Assembly (NCBI GenBank): GCA_034401795.1
Contig: CM067372.1
Span: 19,061,924-19,125,923, forward strand
Source: Chaetoderma sp. LZ-2023a
Taxonomy: Eukaryota > Mollusca > Caudofoveata > Chaetodermatida > Chaetodermatidae
Direction of reading: 5' to 3'
DNA: 64,000 nucleotides
The position numbers were made by a program, and so were the translations under genes. The notes below the pieces were generated by a model. The model was given only the letters and a program-made list of their open reading frames with translations, had not been told where the DNA came from and ran no database searches. Of the stretch, positions 1 to 11,107 are shown piece by piece (positions within the stretch are counted from its first letter, which is position 1; the number at the start of each line of letters is the position of its first letter).

Positions 1-50
1 CAGACAACACATCTCAAGGGACATAGCTCCTCTTGCTGGGTGTTTTGAAG

Positions 51-188
51 GTCACCACCGATCTTGGCCGCCATATGATCTTGGCCGCTAGTATACCGAT
101 CTTGGCCGCAAGTATAAGTATACCGATCTTGGCCGCTAGTATACTGATCTTGGCCGCAAGTATAAGTATACCGATCTTGGCCGCCTAT
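51..188 (+). repeat. Left MULE terminal/subterminal inverted repeat
   Basis: There are six copies of GATCTTGGCCGC between 59 and 188, spaced by GCTAGTATACC- or GCAAGTATAAGTATACC-type linkers. The outermost end begins GTCACCACC next to the GTTTTGAAG duplication at 42-50. Repeated short subterminal motifs of this kind are commonly transposase-binding sites; that function is inferred here. Confidence 0.85.
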
Positions 189-481
189 TATTGATACATT
201 ATTTAGAAATTTATGTAGATTGAGTATAATAATCATGAGAACTATGTGAATGATTAATGTCATATTACCGGCGATCTATATAAGTGTTTCTATATAATTG
301 TTTTCCTTTGTTACAGGTTCTTGACGCGTGTGTCAGTCCCGTGAGTCTGACAGTATCCATGGATATCAGAAACAGACCCTTTTATTCAATGTTATGAGAA
401 TTCTGTTTAATATTTTTAAGATAATTTGACTGTTTCCAGTCGAATTGATTTCAAAATAGTGAACAGTCTTCATAGATATAA

Positions 482-627
482 AATTCATAGTCGGCGACGC
501 ACTTTCGGATCGCAATCTGCCCAGGAAGGATGTCGAGGATCGCACGGAAGATCATGTTGTAATCCTCCGTGCGTCGGCTCGACATGAAGGCAAATAACAG
601 TGGAATCTGCTTCGTGCACGCGCCGGA

Positions 628-634
<7 letters not shown>
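482..634 (-). pseudogene. MULE transposase core remnant
   Basis: Read on the - strand, this stretch encodes TKQIPLLFAFMSSRRTEDY, then an ILDILPG segment and KCVADYE. This is the pattern of the MULE transposase core: a hydrophobic strand plus RR-x-EDY, followed by an acidic strand in the V-x-D-[YF]-E style. Only about 48 residues of a normally several-hundred-residue enzyme are visible, with no flanking catalytic blocks, so it is a fragment. Confidence 0.65.

Positions 635-668
<34 letters not shown>
629..668 (+). repeat. (TAA)n microsatellite
   Basis: About thirteen TAA units run uninterrupted, ending in TGATAAAC. They lie inside the MULE, directly beside the transposase remnant. Confidence 0.95.
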
Positions 669-670
<2 letters not shown>

Positions 671-735
671 TAAACTAAATTATAATGATTAAAATTTAAT
701 TTGTAAACTTACTGTTTATTGTGTATTTGTACACT

Positions 736-963
736 TCAAAAGAAGTTTATCGAAATATATATATACTGTGGACTATAAAAATATGTGATACACTTAACAA
801 ATCTTTGAACGTTTGTTATCCCGCCGGATCTAAGAATATATAAAAGAATATCTGTGATGCCAGTACCACACATTCGGTGCTGCCATCTAGCACAGCCATC
901 ACACTCCAGACTCTGCTGCCGACTTGTCACCTCCAAATTGCATATGATGCACGGAAATACCAT
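736..963 (-). pseudogene. PHD-like zinc-finger exon of the MULE protein
   Basis: The frame starts MVFPCIICNLEVTSRQQ and continues with ECDGCARWQHRMCGTGI. The spacing is C-x2-C, C-x2-C, H-x2-C, as in the N-terminal PHD-like finger of many invertebrate MULE-derived proteins. The similarity fades after GTGI, consistent with an exon end there and read-through into intron. The last finger cysteines are not visible. It probably belonged to the same gene as the transposase remnant at 482-634. Confidence 0.6.
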
Positions 964-1499
964 GGTAGAACGATTTAAACGAACTTTACGATGAAAATCA
1001 CGAATAACTCAAGTAAAACTTGTGTAATAATCAAATAATATTTGCGAGAGCAAGTAAGATTTTGATATTTACAGATTTTGTGGTGATTTTATATCTGTAA
1101 ACATTACTCATGAAGCTTTTGTGATTTCTGGGTTTATTTGGATCAAACATAATTCGACTTTTCTTTGTTTCAAAAGACCGTATGCTCCTCGGCTATTATT
1201 CTATAGTTTCAAACGATTAATATTTCTTGCAAATGTAAGGATTATTCAAACCATTCACAATGGGCACATATTTCCTATAGCTTTACGCGCGAATTTGTTA
1301 CCGCTAAGCTAACCCCTCGAGTGTTGAAAATTTTTCAAAAATAATCAGCAAAAAAAGCAATGTGGGTGCAACTGATTGTGGATCATCAAGTGGTTCAATA
1401 ATATAAATTCCTAATGTATGAACCACCATTACAGGTACTAACTTCTCCAAGGTGACTGCCAGATCAACATACGCGTTTTTTAGCGTTGGAGAAAGCGCG

Positions 1500-1620
1500 T
1501 GAGCTTCTTGTTTGAAATTTTTTCTTTGGAATGGCTGGCCCTGTTTTCGAGCCAGTCATCCCAGTGATAACTCTTCAAAAATAATCTTCGCGTGATTTTA
1601 AGTTAGTAACTAAATTTAGA
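1500..1620 (+). repeat. Fragment of the palindromic TTAA MITE family
   Basis: The hairpin core CGAGCCAGTCAT/CCAGTGATAA, with TCAAAAATAATCTTC beside it, matches the centre of the palindromic MITEs found repeatedly after 40 kb. Only the central part is recognisable. Confidence 0.55.
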
Positions 1621-1891
1621 GTCTGATCCTCAAGTGGTTCGATAACATAAATTCCTAATGTGAGAACCACCATTATATAATAAGGTAATAACTGCAAGGT
1701 GGTCTTTATAGGCAGGTTTCAATGACATTTAACAATATCTGTCAGATCAACATGCGTGTTTGTTAGCGTTGGAGACGCATCATCATCCACTTGTGCTGCT
1801 TAGGGAACAAATATGGGATGGAAAGAATGTTAACAGATGTTACTTTCAAACTAAAAACATAGATATTTTAAGCCCCGTGCGTCTGTTGTAA

Positions 1892-1969
1892 CAATAATAA
1901 GGGAGATAAATCTGGATAGTTTATTTCGATTGTCACTAAACATATCCAGAGTAATCTCCCTTATTATTG
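1892..1969 (+). repeat. Long hairpin
   Basis: CAATAATAAGGGAGAT, then ATCTGGATA, pairs with TATCCAGA and ATCTCCCTTATTATTG across a loop of about 24 bases. The stem is about 26 bp with very few mismatches. It could be a tiny foldback element or a structural part of the MULE interior. Confidence 0.8.
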
Positions 1970-2439
1970 ATACATCGAAATGACTGCTGTTTAGTTGGTA
2001 AGTAAAATGTGTTCATTTTTGTAGATACTGTCAATATGTACACCATATATATTGTATATATAAAACTGTATGAATGTTTTTTAGAACCACCACGCGAGTG
2101 GTCCACTTAACCCTTTCTCATGCTTTAAAGATGGTAAGCTGATTGTGGATCTTAAAGGTGCGTGGTTCGATAATAAAGTTCATGCTGTTATAAGAACCAC
2201 CATTACAGGCAACTTCTTCAGTGTGGTCTTTATAGGCTGGGGTCAGTGATATTTATGATTGTGAGTTGGTAGCGCTGATTGTGGTGCAGCCATTAATAAA
2301 ATGTATCAAGTATGTATAAAGTAAGAACCACCATCTGCGCTCAAGAGTTATAACTACAACCACCGCAGAATGTTGGTGAAAGTTATTGCTGTGTTTCGGT
2401 GCCAAGTATAAGATAAAATCAGAATTTTGCTTTAAGACA

Positions 2440-3381
2440 ACACCTTGTTTTGTGGCTTGTCTGCTGTAACAACACCCGTGGTTAAGTGGAATAATTGCGC
2501 TCTATAATTACGGGAAGCCGTATTGTCACACACCCCATGGACAGACAGTTACGTAAACACGTCGAATACAACTGGGGCCAATGAGAACGCTTGACCAATG
2601 AGAACGCGTGTTACCTAGAAGGACGACGCAAGCACGTGCGTATGTCCCAGAGATGGATCATTCTGTAACGAGCTCTTGACCATAGAAAAAGCAAAATTTT
2701 CTGACGCAATTTATTTACAAATTTATAAATTCTCTTCATATATTTTGGACGTAAACCATTCTAAATTCGAAATCAAAATTTAAAATTTTTCGTATTAGTA
2801 GCCTACTTTCATCATTTTTAGCGATTTTCTGAAACGCTTGCAGATTAGAACATTATTAATTCGATTCGAACATTGAATACGTGTCCGATCTTGTCACGAA
2901 ATATAGGAAATAAACTAAACCTTTCTGAATTCTAAGATTTAAGATACAAATACAACAAAATATTTGGTTCAAAAATTGTATTCTTACGGATTGGATTCAT
3001 TTATATTTCAAAACGGTTTTTAATTTAAACACGGCTTTACAAAATTAAATGATCACAGAATTTATGTAGTCTACAAAGTTACTTTTTTAACCGCTAAACT
3101 TGTTTCGCCATTCCTACTTAAATTCCGTTGTTTTCGCCGATCCGGCTTTTAGTATCAATCGGCTTTATCGCTCAAAATCGTAACAGCCAATGTTTCCGGA
3201 TTACGTTAAGCCGTCAGCTAGCCGTCAGTTAACCATTCAAGGTTCAGCTACCTGAAACATAGGAAACAGATGATAGAAAAGATAGAAATAGGAACAACAG
3301 GTATATCGATATATCTGAAAGGTATATCGTCACCCAAACATAGGTATAAACAAAACATAGATATATAGAATACTAGATAGA
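2440..3381. other. MULE interior, no gene seen
   Basis: AT-rich sequence with no convincing reading frame, RNA gene or repeat apart from short low-complexity runs. Confidence 0.6.
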
Positions 3382-3466
3382 CCAGGCGGCCAAGATCGGT
3401 ATACTAGCGGCCAAGATCGGTATACTAGCGGCCAAGATCCTACGGCGGCCAAGATCGGTGTACACC
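3382..3466 (-). repeat. Right MULE terminal/subterminal inverted repeat
   Basis: Four copies of GCGGCCAAGATC, the reverse complement of the left-end motif, end in GGTGTACACC directly before the second GTTTTGAAG at 3467-3475. The right array has fewer units than the left, so the two ends have gained or lost units independently. Confidence 0.85.
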
Positions 3467-3475
3467 GTTTTGAAG

Positions 3476-3900
3476 AGGACTTGACCGGGGGCTGTGGTTG
3501 GCTAAGCCACCAACAACTCTCGGTCGGGTGGCTTTTCTGAATATTCAGCGAGTGTGCAGCTTCTGTGTTAAATCCTGAGTCAAATTGGACCAGCACTCCT
3601 CAAGATATACACAGATCCAGAACTTGATCATATCTAAGAGCTCTAAAAATCCAGCCATGACAAACACACTAAGAAATAGACTCGAACACAGATTCACATA
3701 GCCGGTTTACTCTCTTTCCTCTAGGGAAAGAAGGTGATAGACAATAATAATAATAATAATAATAGTAGAAACAGGATGAACTCCAGCCCCCACCCCACCC
3801 CCTAGCCCATTCCAATGAGTGAAATATGTTACCCACAGTATGAAGAACATTAAAAAACAAGTGAACCATGTTTGTCAAATGTCTTGTCTTTTTCTCTTCT
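3476..3900. other. Intergenic, no gene seen
   Basis: A short AAT microsatellite lies at about 3738-3764, followed by a C-rich tract. No coding signal is supported. Confidence 0.55.
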
Positions 3901-4119
3901 TTTTCTATGTCAAATCCTATATTATTTGTCTGTAGTTATGTATAATATATTGTCATAATGCCTTATGTCTACTTATGTCAAATTATGTGTAACTTGTATG
4001 TTATTCTATGTCAGGGGTCCACAAGCTAATAGGCACAGCCTCCAGTGGACTCCCTGTTATCATATTGTAATTTGTTATATTTACCAAGAGAATAAATCAA
4101 AATCAAATCAAATCAAAAA
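3900..4119 (+). mobile_element. 3' end of a LINE with AATCAA-type tail
   Basis: Sequence with repeated TATGTC words leads to an AATAAA and a tail of ATCAA repeats (4091-4119). Short tandem tails of this type end many CR1-clade insertions. No reverse transcriptase is left, so this would be a strongly 5'-truncated copy. A decayed host 3' UTR is the alternative. Confidence 0.4.
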
Positions 4120-4307
4120 CTTCTATGATGCTTTTTTCGCCATACAAAGAAAGCAGTAAAATTAAATAACAGAAATAAACGTGAGGTACGAGTTACCACT
4201 TTTCGTGAGGGGTAAGAATAAGGATTTATTTCCAAATCCATACGCTTCACTTCAGTCACTTGAAACTTTCGGCCAGGTGAGCTAATTATGATCATTATAA
4301 TTATATG

Positions 4308-4455
4308 TAATATGTAACCAGTTAAAACTCGTTTAATATGTGAATAACGAAGCCCTAAATTTAATTTGCATACTCACTGCATAATATGTAACCAGTTAAA
4401 ACTCGTTTAATATGTGAATAACGAAGCCCTAAATTTAATTTGCATACTCACTGCA
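4308..4455 (+). repeat. Two tandem copies of a 74 bp unit
   Basis: TAATATGTAACCAGTTAAAA begins at 4308 and again at 4382. The two 74 bp copies are almost identical, so the duplication is recent. Confidence 0.9.
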
Positions 4456-4829
4456 TCCATAGCTATATGTTCATTATGAACATATAAAACGACGACGTTC
4501 GTTTAAATGCCGGTCTCTATTCAAAGTGTCTGTAAAAGTGTTATTATCCGGTTTCTACAGAAGCTTTTAGAAAATGTATAGGCGCTGCCATTCTTCTTCT
4601 TGTTGTGTAGATACCGCCTCTCAAATAAGAGCCAGGCAATCAGAATCCTTTAGGCGAACCTCCGTGACGGAGTAGTTCCTAGTATATTATAACTTTAACT
4701 GTACATATCAGACTAAATGTACACATCGCGCTGTCTATATAGATCTATGCACAAGAAATTGACTATTGAATTTTCGTCGAATGTCAATATTCAAGGAGTG
4801 ATATCATTAAAAAACTAGAGAAACCAACA

Positions 4830-6388
4830 CCAGATAGTGGTCCCCGGCCCAGATAATATTCACCCAAAACTCCTAAAAGAGTGTGCCAGCAATTTAGTGG
4901 AACCATTACACATACTATTCAAGCTTTCAATAGCAACTGGAACTATTCCCAAAATATGCAAAAATGCAATAATAACGCTTATCTTCAAAAAAGGCAATAA
5001 AAAACTTGCAGAAAACTACCGGCCAATTTCACTTACATGTGTACTATGCAAGATATTAGAATCAATCATCAAAGCCAATTACACAAAACTTCGAGTCCAA
5101 CAACCTTTTAATGATACACCAGCATGGATTCGTCAAAGGGCGAAGCTGCTTGACAAACCTGCTAGAAACTCTAGAAAGCTGGACAGAGTCCCTTGACAGT
5201 AACAACAATGTAGACATAATTTACCTAGACTATCAAAAAACATTCGCCACTGTACCACACAAAGGATTACTTCACAAACTAGAGGCATACGGAGTCGCTG
5301 GCCCCATATTGATCTGGATACAACGATTTATTCAAGATTGACAAATGATGGTTCACATCCGAGGAAACTACTCAGACTGGACAAGTGTTGATAGTGGAGT
5401 TCCACAGGGCTCCGGCCTGGGTCCACTGTTATTCCTGGCATATGTAAATGACATTCCAGACGATATTGCAAGCAACATCAAAATGTTTGCAGATGACACA
5501 AAACTCTGGACCCACATTAAAGACGACTCAGATAGTAAAAAAATCACAAAACGACCTAAGCTATCTGAATGGATGGTCGGACCAGTGGCTTTTAAAATTC
5601 AATGCCAGTAAATGCAAGTAAATGCACATAGGTCATAATAATCAATTGCATAACTATATCATGAAAGACAAAAGCGAAACACATACACTGCAGATTGCAA
5701 CGCATGAAAAAGATTTAAGAATCTGGATAAAAATTACCTTAAACCATCTATGCAGACCTTAAAAGCAGCAAATAAAGCCATGTATATCATGAGACAAATC
5801 AAACAAGCTTTCAACCATCTCGACCGAGAAACATTTCTTATTTTATACAAAACCTATGTCCGCCTACATCTAGACTATTGTGTACAAGCTTGGTCACCAT
5901 ACCTTGTCAAAGACATCAACCACTTAGAACAAGTACAGCACCGATGCACCAAATTAGTAGTAGGATTACGAAACAAAACTTATGATGAACGACTCAAAAT
6001 ACTTGGTCTACCTACTCTAAAACAACGTCGAGTCAGGGGCGACCTAATAGAAACATACAAAATTATTACACAAAAAGAAAACATTGATCCAGAACAATTT
6101 TTGTCATTGGTAGAACGATCTGGACAGCGAGGTCATAGCCTAAGGTTCTTCAAAACTCGATGTCGAACACAAATCAGGCAACATTTTTTCAGTTACAGAA
6201 TTGTGAACGAATTGAATACCCTGCCAGAAAATGTGATCAAATCAAAAACCGTAAATGCCTTTAAAAAAGCCCGAGACACATTTTGGAAGCAAACCCAGCA
6301 GTAGGATAGGGCATCATATTTCAAAATGGACATAAAGGAGGCAAAATGCTTAACTTCGTCCATCTCTGTAACTCTAACTCTAACTCAA
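4830..6388 (+). mobile_element. 5'-truncated CR1/Jockey-group LINE
   Basis: The + strand encodes, in order, reverse transcriptase start PGPDNIHPKLLKE, then YRPISLTC, QHGFVKGRS, IIYLDYQKTF, GVPQGSGLGPLLF and the catalytic MFADDTKLW. After these come the thumb/C-terminal region ending RRVRGDLIETYKI and GQRGHSLRF. The copy is broken: the frame changes near 5110-5140, a TGA stops it at 5342, and the thumb is disrupted between about 5575 and 5745. The 3' UTR ends in a (TAACTC) tail at 6366-6387, marking the insertion end. The endonuclease and ORF1 are absent. Confidence 0.85.
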
Positions 6389-6429
6389 ACCGCAGGATTT
6401 ATCATGCATTGTGACTTTAAATGTGTAGT

Positions 6430-7000
6430 TCAGTAGAGTTTTTTAGACTGATTTTAATGGGTTAACAGAGTTCCAACAGACAATGTGTTCATAAGTGATG
6501 AACCATTTAAGTGTAGACTGTAGCAGAGTTCTCTTGATAATTTTTCGAATGTTTCTAGATTGGTGTCTGATAGCTTGCTAGCATCTAGAATAGCCTGCAC
6601 ATAGTGCTCACTGTTCATGCTGATGTTGAGTAGCTTTAGTAGTGTTCATATTTTTATGAGATACGGCTGTCCATCATGCTCTAGCTCTTGGCAGTCGATA
6701 AGGAAGTGCTGCAGATCATCTCTGTGATGGCTACATAGCTGACATTTTACTGCTCCTCCACTGTTCCTGGTTGGGCCTCTGAAGAGATGGTATCTCTGCA
6801 CGAGTAGTCTTACTTTCACTGTAGCTTTGTAGACTGAGGTTTTATCTGTCTCACAGCTTCTCCATTCTATGTGTGGTACACCGATCTTATAGCATCCACG
6901 TTCAAGTACTGTAGAGTGCTTTTATTTGCAGCTTTGTCCTTTAGTTTGTTTTCCCAGTAGTTGTTTACATTTGACGTGACTGTCTTCTTCCATGAGCACG
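6430..7000 (-). mobile_element. C-terminal fragment of another LINE ORF2
   Basis: On the - strand a decayed frame reads KVRLLVQRYHLFRGPTRN and then VKCQLCSHHRDDLQHFLIDC. The C-x2-C...H-x4-C finger with HFLIDC is typical of the zinc-binding tail of some LINE polymerases. The reverse transcriptase itself is not present. Confidence 0.5.
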
Positions 7001-7106
7001 CACGCAATTGCTGCAAGCACATCTCACCCATATGTAGGTTGGCATATTCTAATGTACAAGTACAGGTTGAGTGACTCTAGTTTGCGCAGCTCTGACTCTA
7101 CAATGT

Positions 7107-7303
7107 TTGTTGCGGCTAGAGAGGGAATGCACTGTACCTTGATTATGTTCTGGCTGATTGTTACTGCTAGAGAGGGGATGCACTGTACTTTGATTATGTT
7201 GTGGCTGATTGTTACGGCTAGAAAGGGGATGCACTGTATTTTGATTATGTTGTGGCTGATTGTTACGGCTAGAGAGGGGATGCACTGTACTTTGTTTATG
7301 CTG
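7107..7303 (+). repeat. 51 bp minisatellite, ~3.8 copies
   Basis: GCTAGAGAGGGGATGCACTG repeats every 51 bp with a few substitutions. Because 51 is a multiple of three, spurious open frames run through it on both strands. Confidence 0.9.
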
Positions 7304-7384
7304 TCTGAATGGATGGTCGGACCAGTGGCTTTTAAAATTCAATGCCAGTAAATGCAAGTAAATGCACATAGATCATAATAATCA
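7304..7384 (+). repeat. 81 bp copy of LINE reverse-transcriptase sequence
   Basis: Identical except for one base to 5564-5644 in the LINE upstream, in the same orientation. It is joined directly to a - strand LINE fragment at 7385. Confidence 0.9.
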
Positions 7385-8375
7385 TTCTGTTGGCTTTTGA
7401 TATGACGTTATTTATATGGGTTTCAAATGTTAAGTTTGAATCGATTATTATACTCAGGTCATTGATCTCTCTCTCCTCATTTAGGGCTACTGATATATCA
7501 TTATCAAGAAAAGCTACACTCAAACAATTTCCACATCCCGGAGAGGTAACTTATTTTTCCTTATTATTATCAAGGAGTTTGTACTTAAAATTAGTGGCAC
7601 TTGGCTTGGGCCAATGTGCATAAATGAGCTTTTGTTTGTGTTAAACATTAATTGCCAGTTTTGAACGGCCTCTAGATCATTTTGCAGGATTTCACAATCA
7701 CTAGCATCAGTTAACGAATTAAACAGTTTAGTATCGTCTGCAAAAAGATAGAGTCTGGATTTTATGTTTCTTGGCATGTCATTTACGTATGTTACAAACA
7801 GTAGTGGGCCAAGTACACTGCCCTGTTGGACACCGCTTATAATCCTGGCCCAATCTGAGACTGCCCCATTAACCACTACTCTCTGCTCTCTTCCTATTAG
7901 AAATGACGTAATCCATTCTAGGAGTTTCCCCGAGATACCATATGCTTTTACCTTGATTAAGAATCGTTCGTGTGGTACAGAGTCAAAAGCCATCTTAAAA
8001 TCAAGATAAATTACAGCAAGCAATTTCTCATTATCCAACGGATATGTCCATTCGTCTCTAACTTCTAGCATTTGAGTTACAGTTGATCTCCCCCACCCAC
8101 CCACCCCCACCCCACTAGTAACTGAGGTTAGAGGTCATCAGGTCCAGCTGATTTATTTGTTTTTAAATCTGCTAGTTTTTTTCTGACGTTTTCAACAGAG
8201 ACAGTAACATCGTTTATTGTTGTTGTGGTCTCTGTTGTAAATGTTGGGAGAATATCTAGGTTCTCATTGGTGAAGGTACTAGAGAAAAAGCGATTTAGTT
8301 CTTGACCTTTTCTTTCATTTGTGGTTATTAAATTGCCATCAAGATCTTTTAAGTCTCCTACATTATCTTTGTACT
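7385..8375 (-). mobile_element. CR1-group LINE ORF2 fragment
   Basis: Reading leftwards from 8375 there is the endonuclease-RT linker, then NKSAGPDDL. After a gap in similarity come VIYLDFKMAFDSVPHERF, GVQQGSVLGPLLFVTY and YLFADDTKLFNSLTD, and then NLTFETHINNVISKANRMI of the thumb. The early RT blocks are missing around a C-rich repeat at about 8090-8115, and the frame breaks near 7520. It is a dead fragment of a family distinct from the + strand LINE at 4830-6388. Confidence 0.8.
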
Positions 8376-8489
8376 TGATTTGTTATTTCGGTATCGGCTG
8401 CCTCTCCCCCTCTGCTTCGGCAGTGTAGGCATTTTCCTGTGACTGAGGCCCGTGCGAGGCACTTTCCTCTTGCAAGTAGTATAGCAGTA

Positions 8490-8538
8490 ACAGGCATCTC
8501 CTCAAGCACAGCGATAAGATGGGCGTGTCTTACCAGTC

Positions 8539-8633
<95 letters not shown>

Positions 8634-9000
8634 AGCTACATGTACATTGCTAGGTGAAATCTGGCGTATTTATATCTGGCCGAATGTTCGTAACCGCTAT
8701 GTGCCACATATGTTGTGAGTTAACTAAAAAATTCTAATGGTTACTAGGTGGGCTAGAACTACCGGTCATCCATGTACATTATATATGTAAAAATGTGTAC
8801 ATACATGTAGTATGCATGCATGTGGCTCCTTAAGCACAGAGACAATGTGTGCATGTCCTACCACTCTAGTAGCAGTAGTAAGTCACATGTACAATGCTAA
8901 CTGAAATTTGGCGCATTATTCCGCCCCAAATTGTCAGCTAGGTGGGTTAGACCTACTGGTCATATGATGTAAATATGTACATTGTAAATTGTACATATGT
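8490..9000 (+). repeat. Diverged duplication around the TAG array
   Basis: The stretch CTCAAGCACAG...TCTAGTAGTAG...ACATGTACATTGCTA...GAAATCTGGCG near 8497-8670 recurs as TTAAGCACAGAG...TCTAGTAGCAG...ACATGTACAATGCTA...GAAATTTGGCG near 8830-8915. The second copy has only a few TAG units, so the long array expanded after the duplication. Confidence 0.65.
8539..8633 (+). repeat. (TAG)n microsatellite
   Basis: About 31 uninterrupted TAG units. In one frame it gives a meaningless polyvaline run. Confidence 0.97.
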
Positions 9001-10984
9001 CAATTAACTATACACCCAGTCGCACAAAAAGGAAAAAGCAAAAAAGGGTAAAAAAGCAAAAAATACAAAAAATACCAAAGAACTACAACCACTATTCGCA
9101 CACTGCACAACCAACGGTGCTGTGAAAAAAAAAGGTTGAGATCGACGATAGGCCCTGTACAGGCCTCCAACGTCGCAACAGATAATGATGAAAACCAATT
9201 TATTGGCCCGCATGAGGCATTAGTTTATATTAAACTAATTAGCCTCGCTAGAACTCCTTTACAGGGATACCATCCATATAAATAAGAATCGATTAGGTGT
9301 CTTTGGCGAGACATAACACAGGTGGCCAATACGTCATTTTATTATATTGCAGATAACGATTTCTTATAGTTAATTCAGCATCCTTTTTCAGCTAGAAGCC
9401 GGCTTATGACTCCCCGTGCTATTATATATCTAAATTTAAGTAAATAACTATGCAGACACACCGGCTACACAAATAGTTGTGATGATACGGTGGTGTTCGC
9501 CACAGGTTGTGGATATCGGATTGTCGTACGGGGAGTCATGACCCCGGGGACATCTTATATTTGCAGGGATGGCCCAGTGAAATTATTGTATTTGTGAATA
9601 CCAGATGAGTTAATGAACGGATAACTGGATGCATCAATAGGGAGTCGATGCGAAACTGACGCGAAACTATAGCCGAAATATTGAGTGAAATTGGATAGAA
9701 TGGAGAAGGACCTAGGGTTGTGAGTTGATGGTATCTGGCGGTAATTAAAAGATGAAAGTTGTTGCTGTAGCAGCGGCACAACCGTTTATAGTATTCAGCA
9801 GAAGTTATGACCAATAGTTTCCAAATATTCAAGCAGGAGCGTCGGTAGGGTACTACGGACAGAGTACAGGTAGCATAAGCTGGATGACTCATAGAAATGA
9901 CGTAGCGACCGACTTACCGTGGGACCGTGATAACGGTAACCGAGTTTCTGTAAAAGCGACCAACAGCACCAGATGTTGGTGAGTCAGGCGGGCCATATGG
10001 TCACTACGTCACAGCACCCTTGTAGAATGCAGGCGCAAGCCTAATGAGCAAGGGGCCGGACATGGACGTGGTAACGTCCGGCGCCAGGTAGAGTAGAAAA
10101 CGAGACGAAAAACTGACAGAGGACGTCCGTCAAGTAAGCCATTAAGCTTGAGATTAGGAATGGTTGCCAAAGCAAAATCCATTATTGAGACCGAAATCCG
10201 ACAGATCCCATCACTCAAGTACTGCTTTGCCAATGTTCAGGTATATCTTCGGAGTACGCGAATGGCCGGAATGGATTGGTCAAAAGTTTTATAAGAGTAG
10301 TAAGCAAAACGAGGCAAAGCGGGGGCTCCAAGGGTGGGGTGTAACAACCCGAACATGACCGTGACATGGCGAAGCAGTACATAAGGGGAACTTTCAAATT
10401 TGATCGGGAGTCCGAAAATTATTGCGCTTAGGTAAACCTGGCCTCGAATTCGTATAGTTCTGTGGAACTGAATTTGTCGAAATTCACACAAGTTCTTGGT
10501 GAACGGCTTTAAGTAGCCAAGAACAGTATTTGATAAAAGTGAATTAGCGAATCGTGAAAAGCAACTTTTAAATGGTAGAGTAACCAGTATTCGTATTGAA
10601 CAAAAGTCAGTACTTCTTTGCTCAAAGTATTTTGGTGGTAGTATAAGCCACTCATAGTTGATAGGGAGATATATCGGTGGTAGTATAAGCCATCTATAAT
10701 TGATAGTGAAGTATATATAGTAAGATTAGTAAAATAAAATCATCACTTCGATATCCTCGAAGCAAGAGTTTGAGTTATTGCATAATTCTGGAAACGACGG
10801 AAGACCACCGTCACGAACCACCGACTTCTATACCAGTCAGATCAGGCCCAGATACGAACATAAATATCGTGATTCTCATCTACACACGAGGCGAGCTCGT
10901 ATCGACCACTTTCCTTGTCGGTAAGACCGGTTGTCGCAGCAACCACACATACAGGCCTTACCGCCGTGGGAAGCGAAGCGTTAA
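9001..10984. other. No gene recognised; possible 5' flank or LTR/leader of the gypsy element
   Basis: No reading frame here resembles a known protein. A short direct repeat (GGTGGTAGTATAAGCCA, at about 10633 and 10676) is visible. The stretch may include the left LTR and leader of the gypsy element, but no matching right LTR is in view, so this cannot be shown. Confidence 0.4.
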
Positions 10985-11107
10985 GAAATAAGAAGATAGA
11001 TAATAGAAAACTTCAGTTAGATAATCAAAAACTTCAGTGGCGGGCGTCTGTCAGGATTTATGTTTCCAGGATTGGACAAACTGTGAAAACCGTGAGTAAA
11101 AAGTTGT

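Larger units (their letters stand above)
1378..2345 (+). repeat. Diverged direct repeats inside the MULE
   Basis: Blocks with GTGGATC, AAGTGGTTC, AAATTCCTAATGT and GAACCACCATTA recur at about 1378-1470, 1625-1770 and 2145-2240, with a partial copy near 2327. Several blocks continue into GCGTTTGTTAGCGTTGGAGA. The copies are well diverged and no gene is visible, so this is non-coding filler of the transposon. Confidence 0.6.
51..3466 (-). mobile_element. MULE (Mutator-like) DNA transposon, complete ends, decayed inside
   Basis: The sequence is flanked by an exact 9 bp direct repeat, GTTTTGAAG, at 42-50 and 3467-3475. This is the duplication length made by Mutator-like transposases. Both ends carry inverted arrays of the 12 bp motif GATCTTGGCCGC separated by short GTATAC-containing spacers. 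Inside, the - strand keeps a PHD-like exon (736-963) and a short block of MULE transposase core (about 485-634), so the family call rests on three independent signs. Most of the transposase is gone, so the copy cannot encode a working enzyme. The interior also holds diverged repeats, a hairpin and a small MITE fragment. At 3.4 kb it is short for an autonomous animal MULE. Confidence 0.85.

Noticed and set aside
3330-3596. 88-codon - strand frame with repeated RSWPLVY
   Set aside because: It is a translation of the MULE right-end repeat units.
7049-7369. 106-codon - strand frame with HNQSTVHPLSS repeats
   Set aside because: It is an artefact of the 51 bp minisatellite.
8439-8657. Frame with a long valine run
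   Set aside because: It is a translation of the TAG microsatellite.
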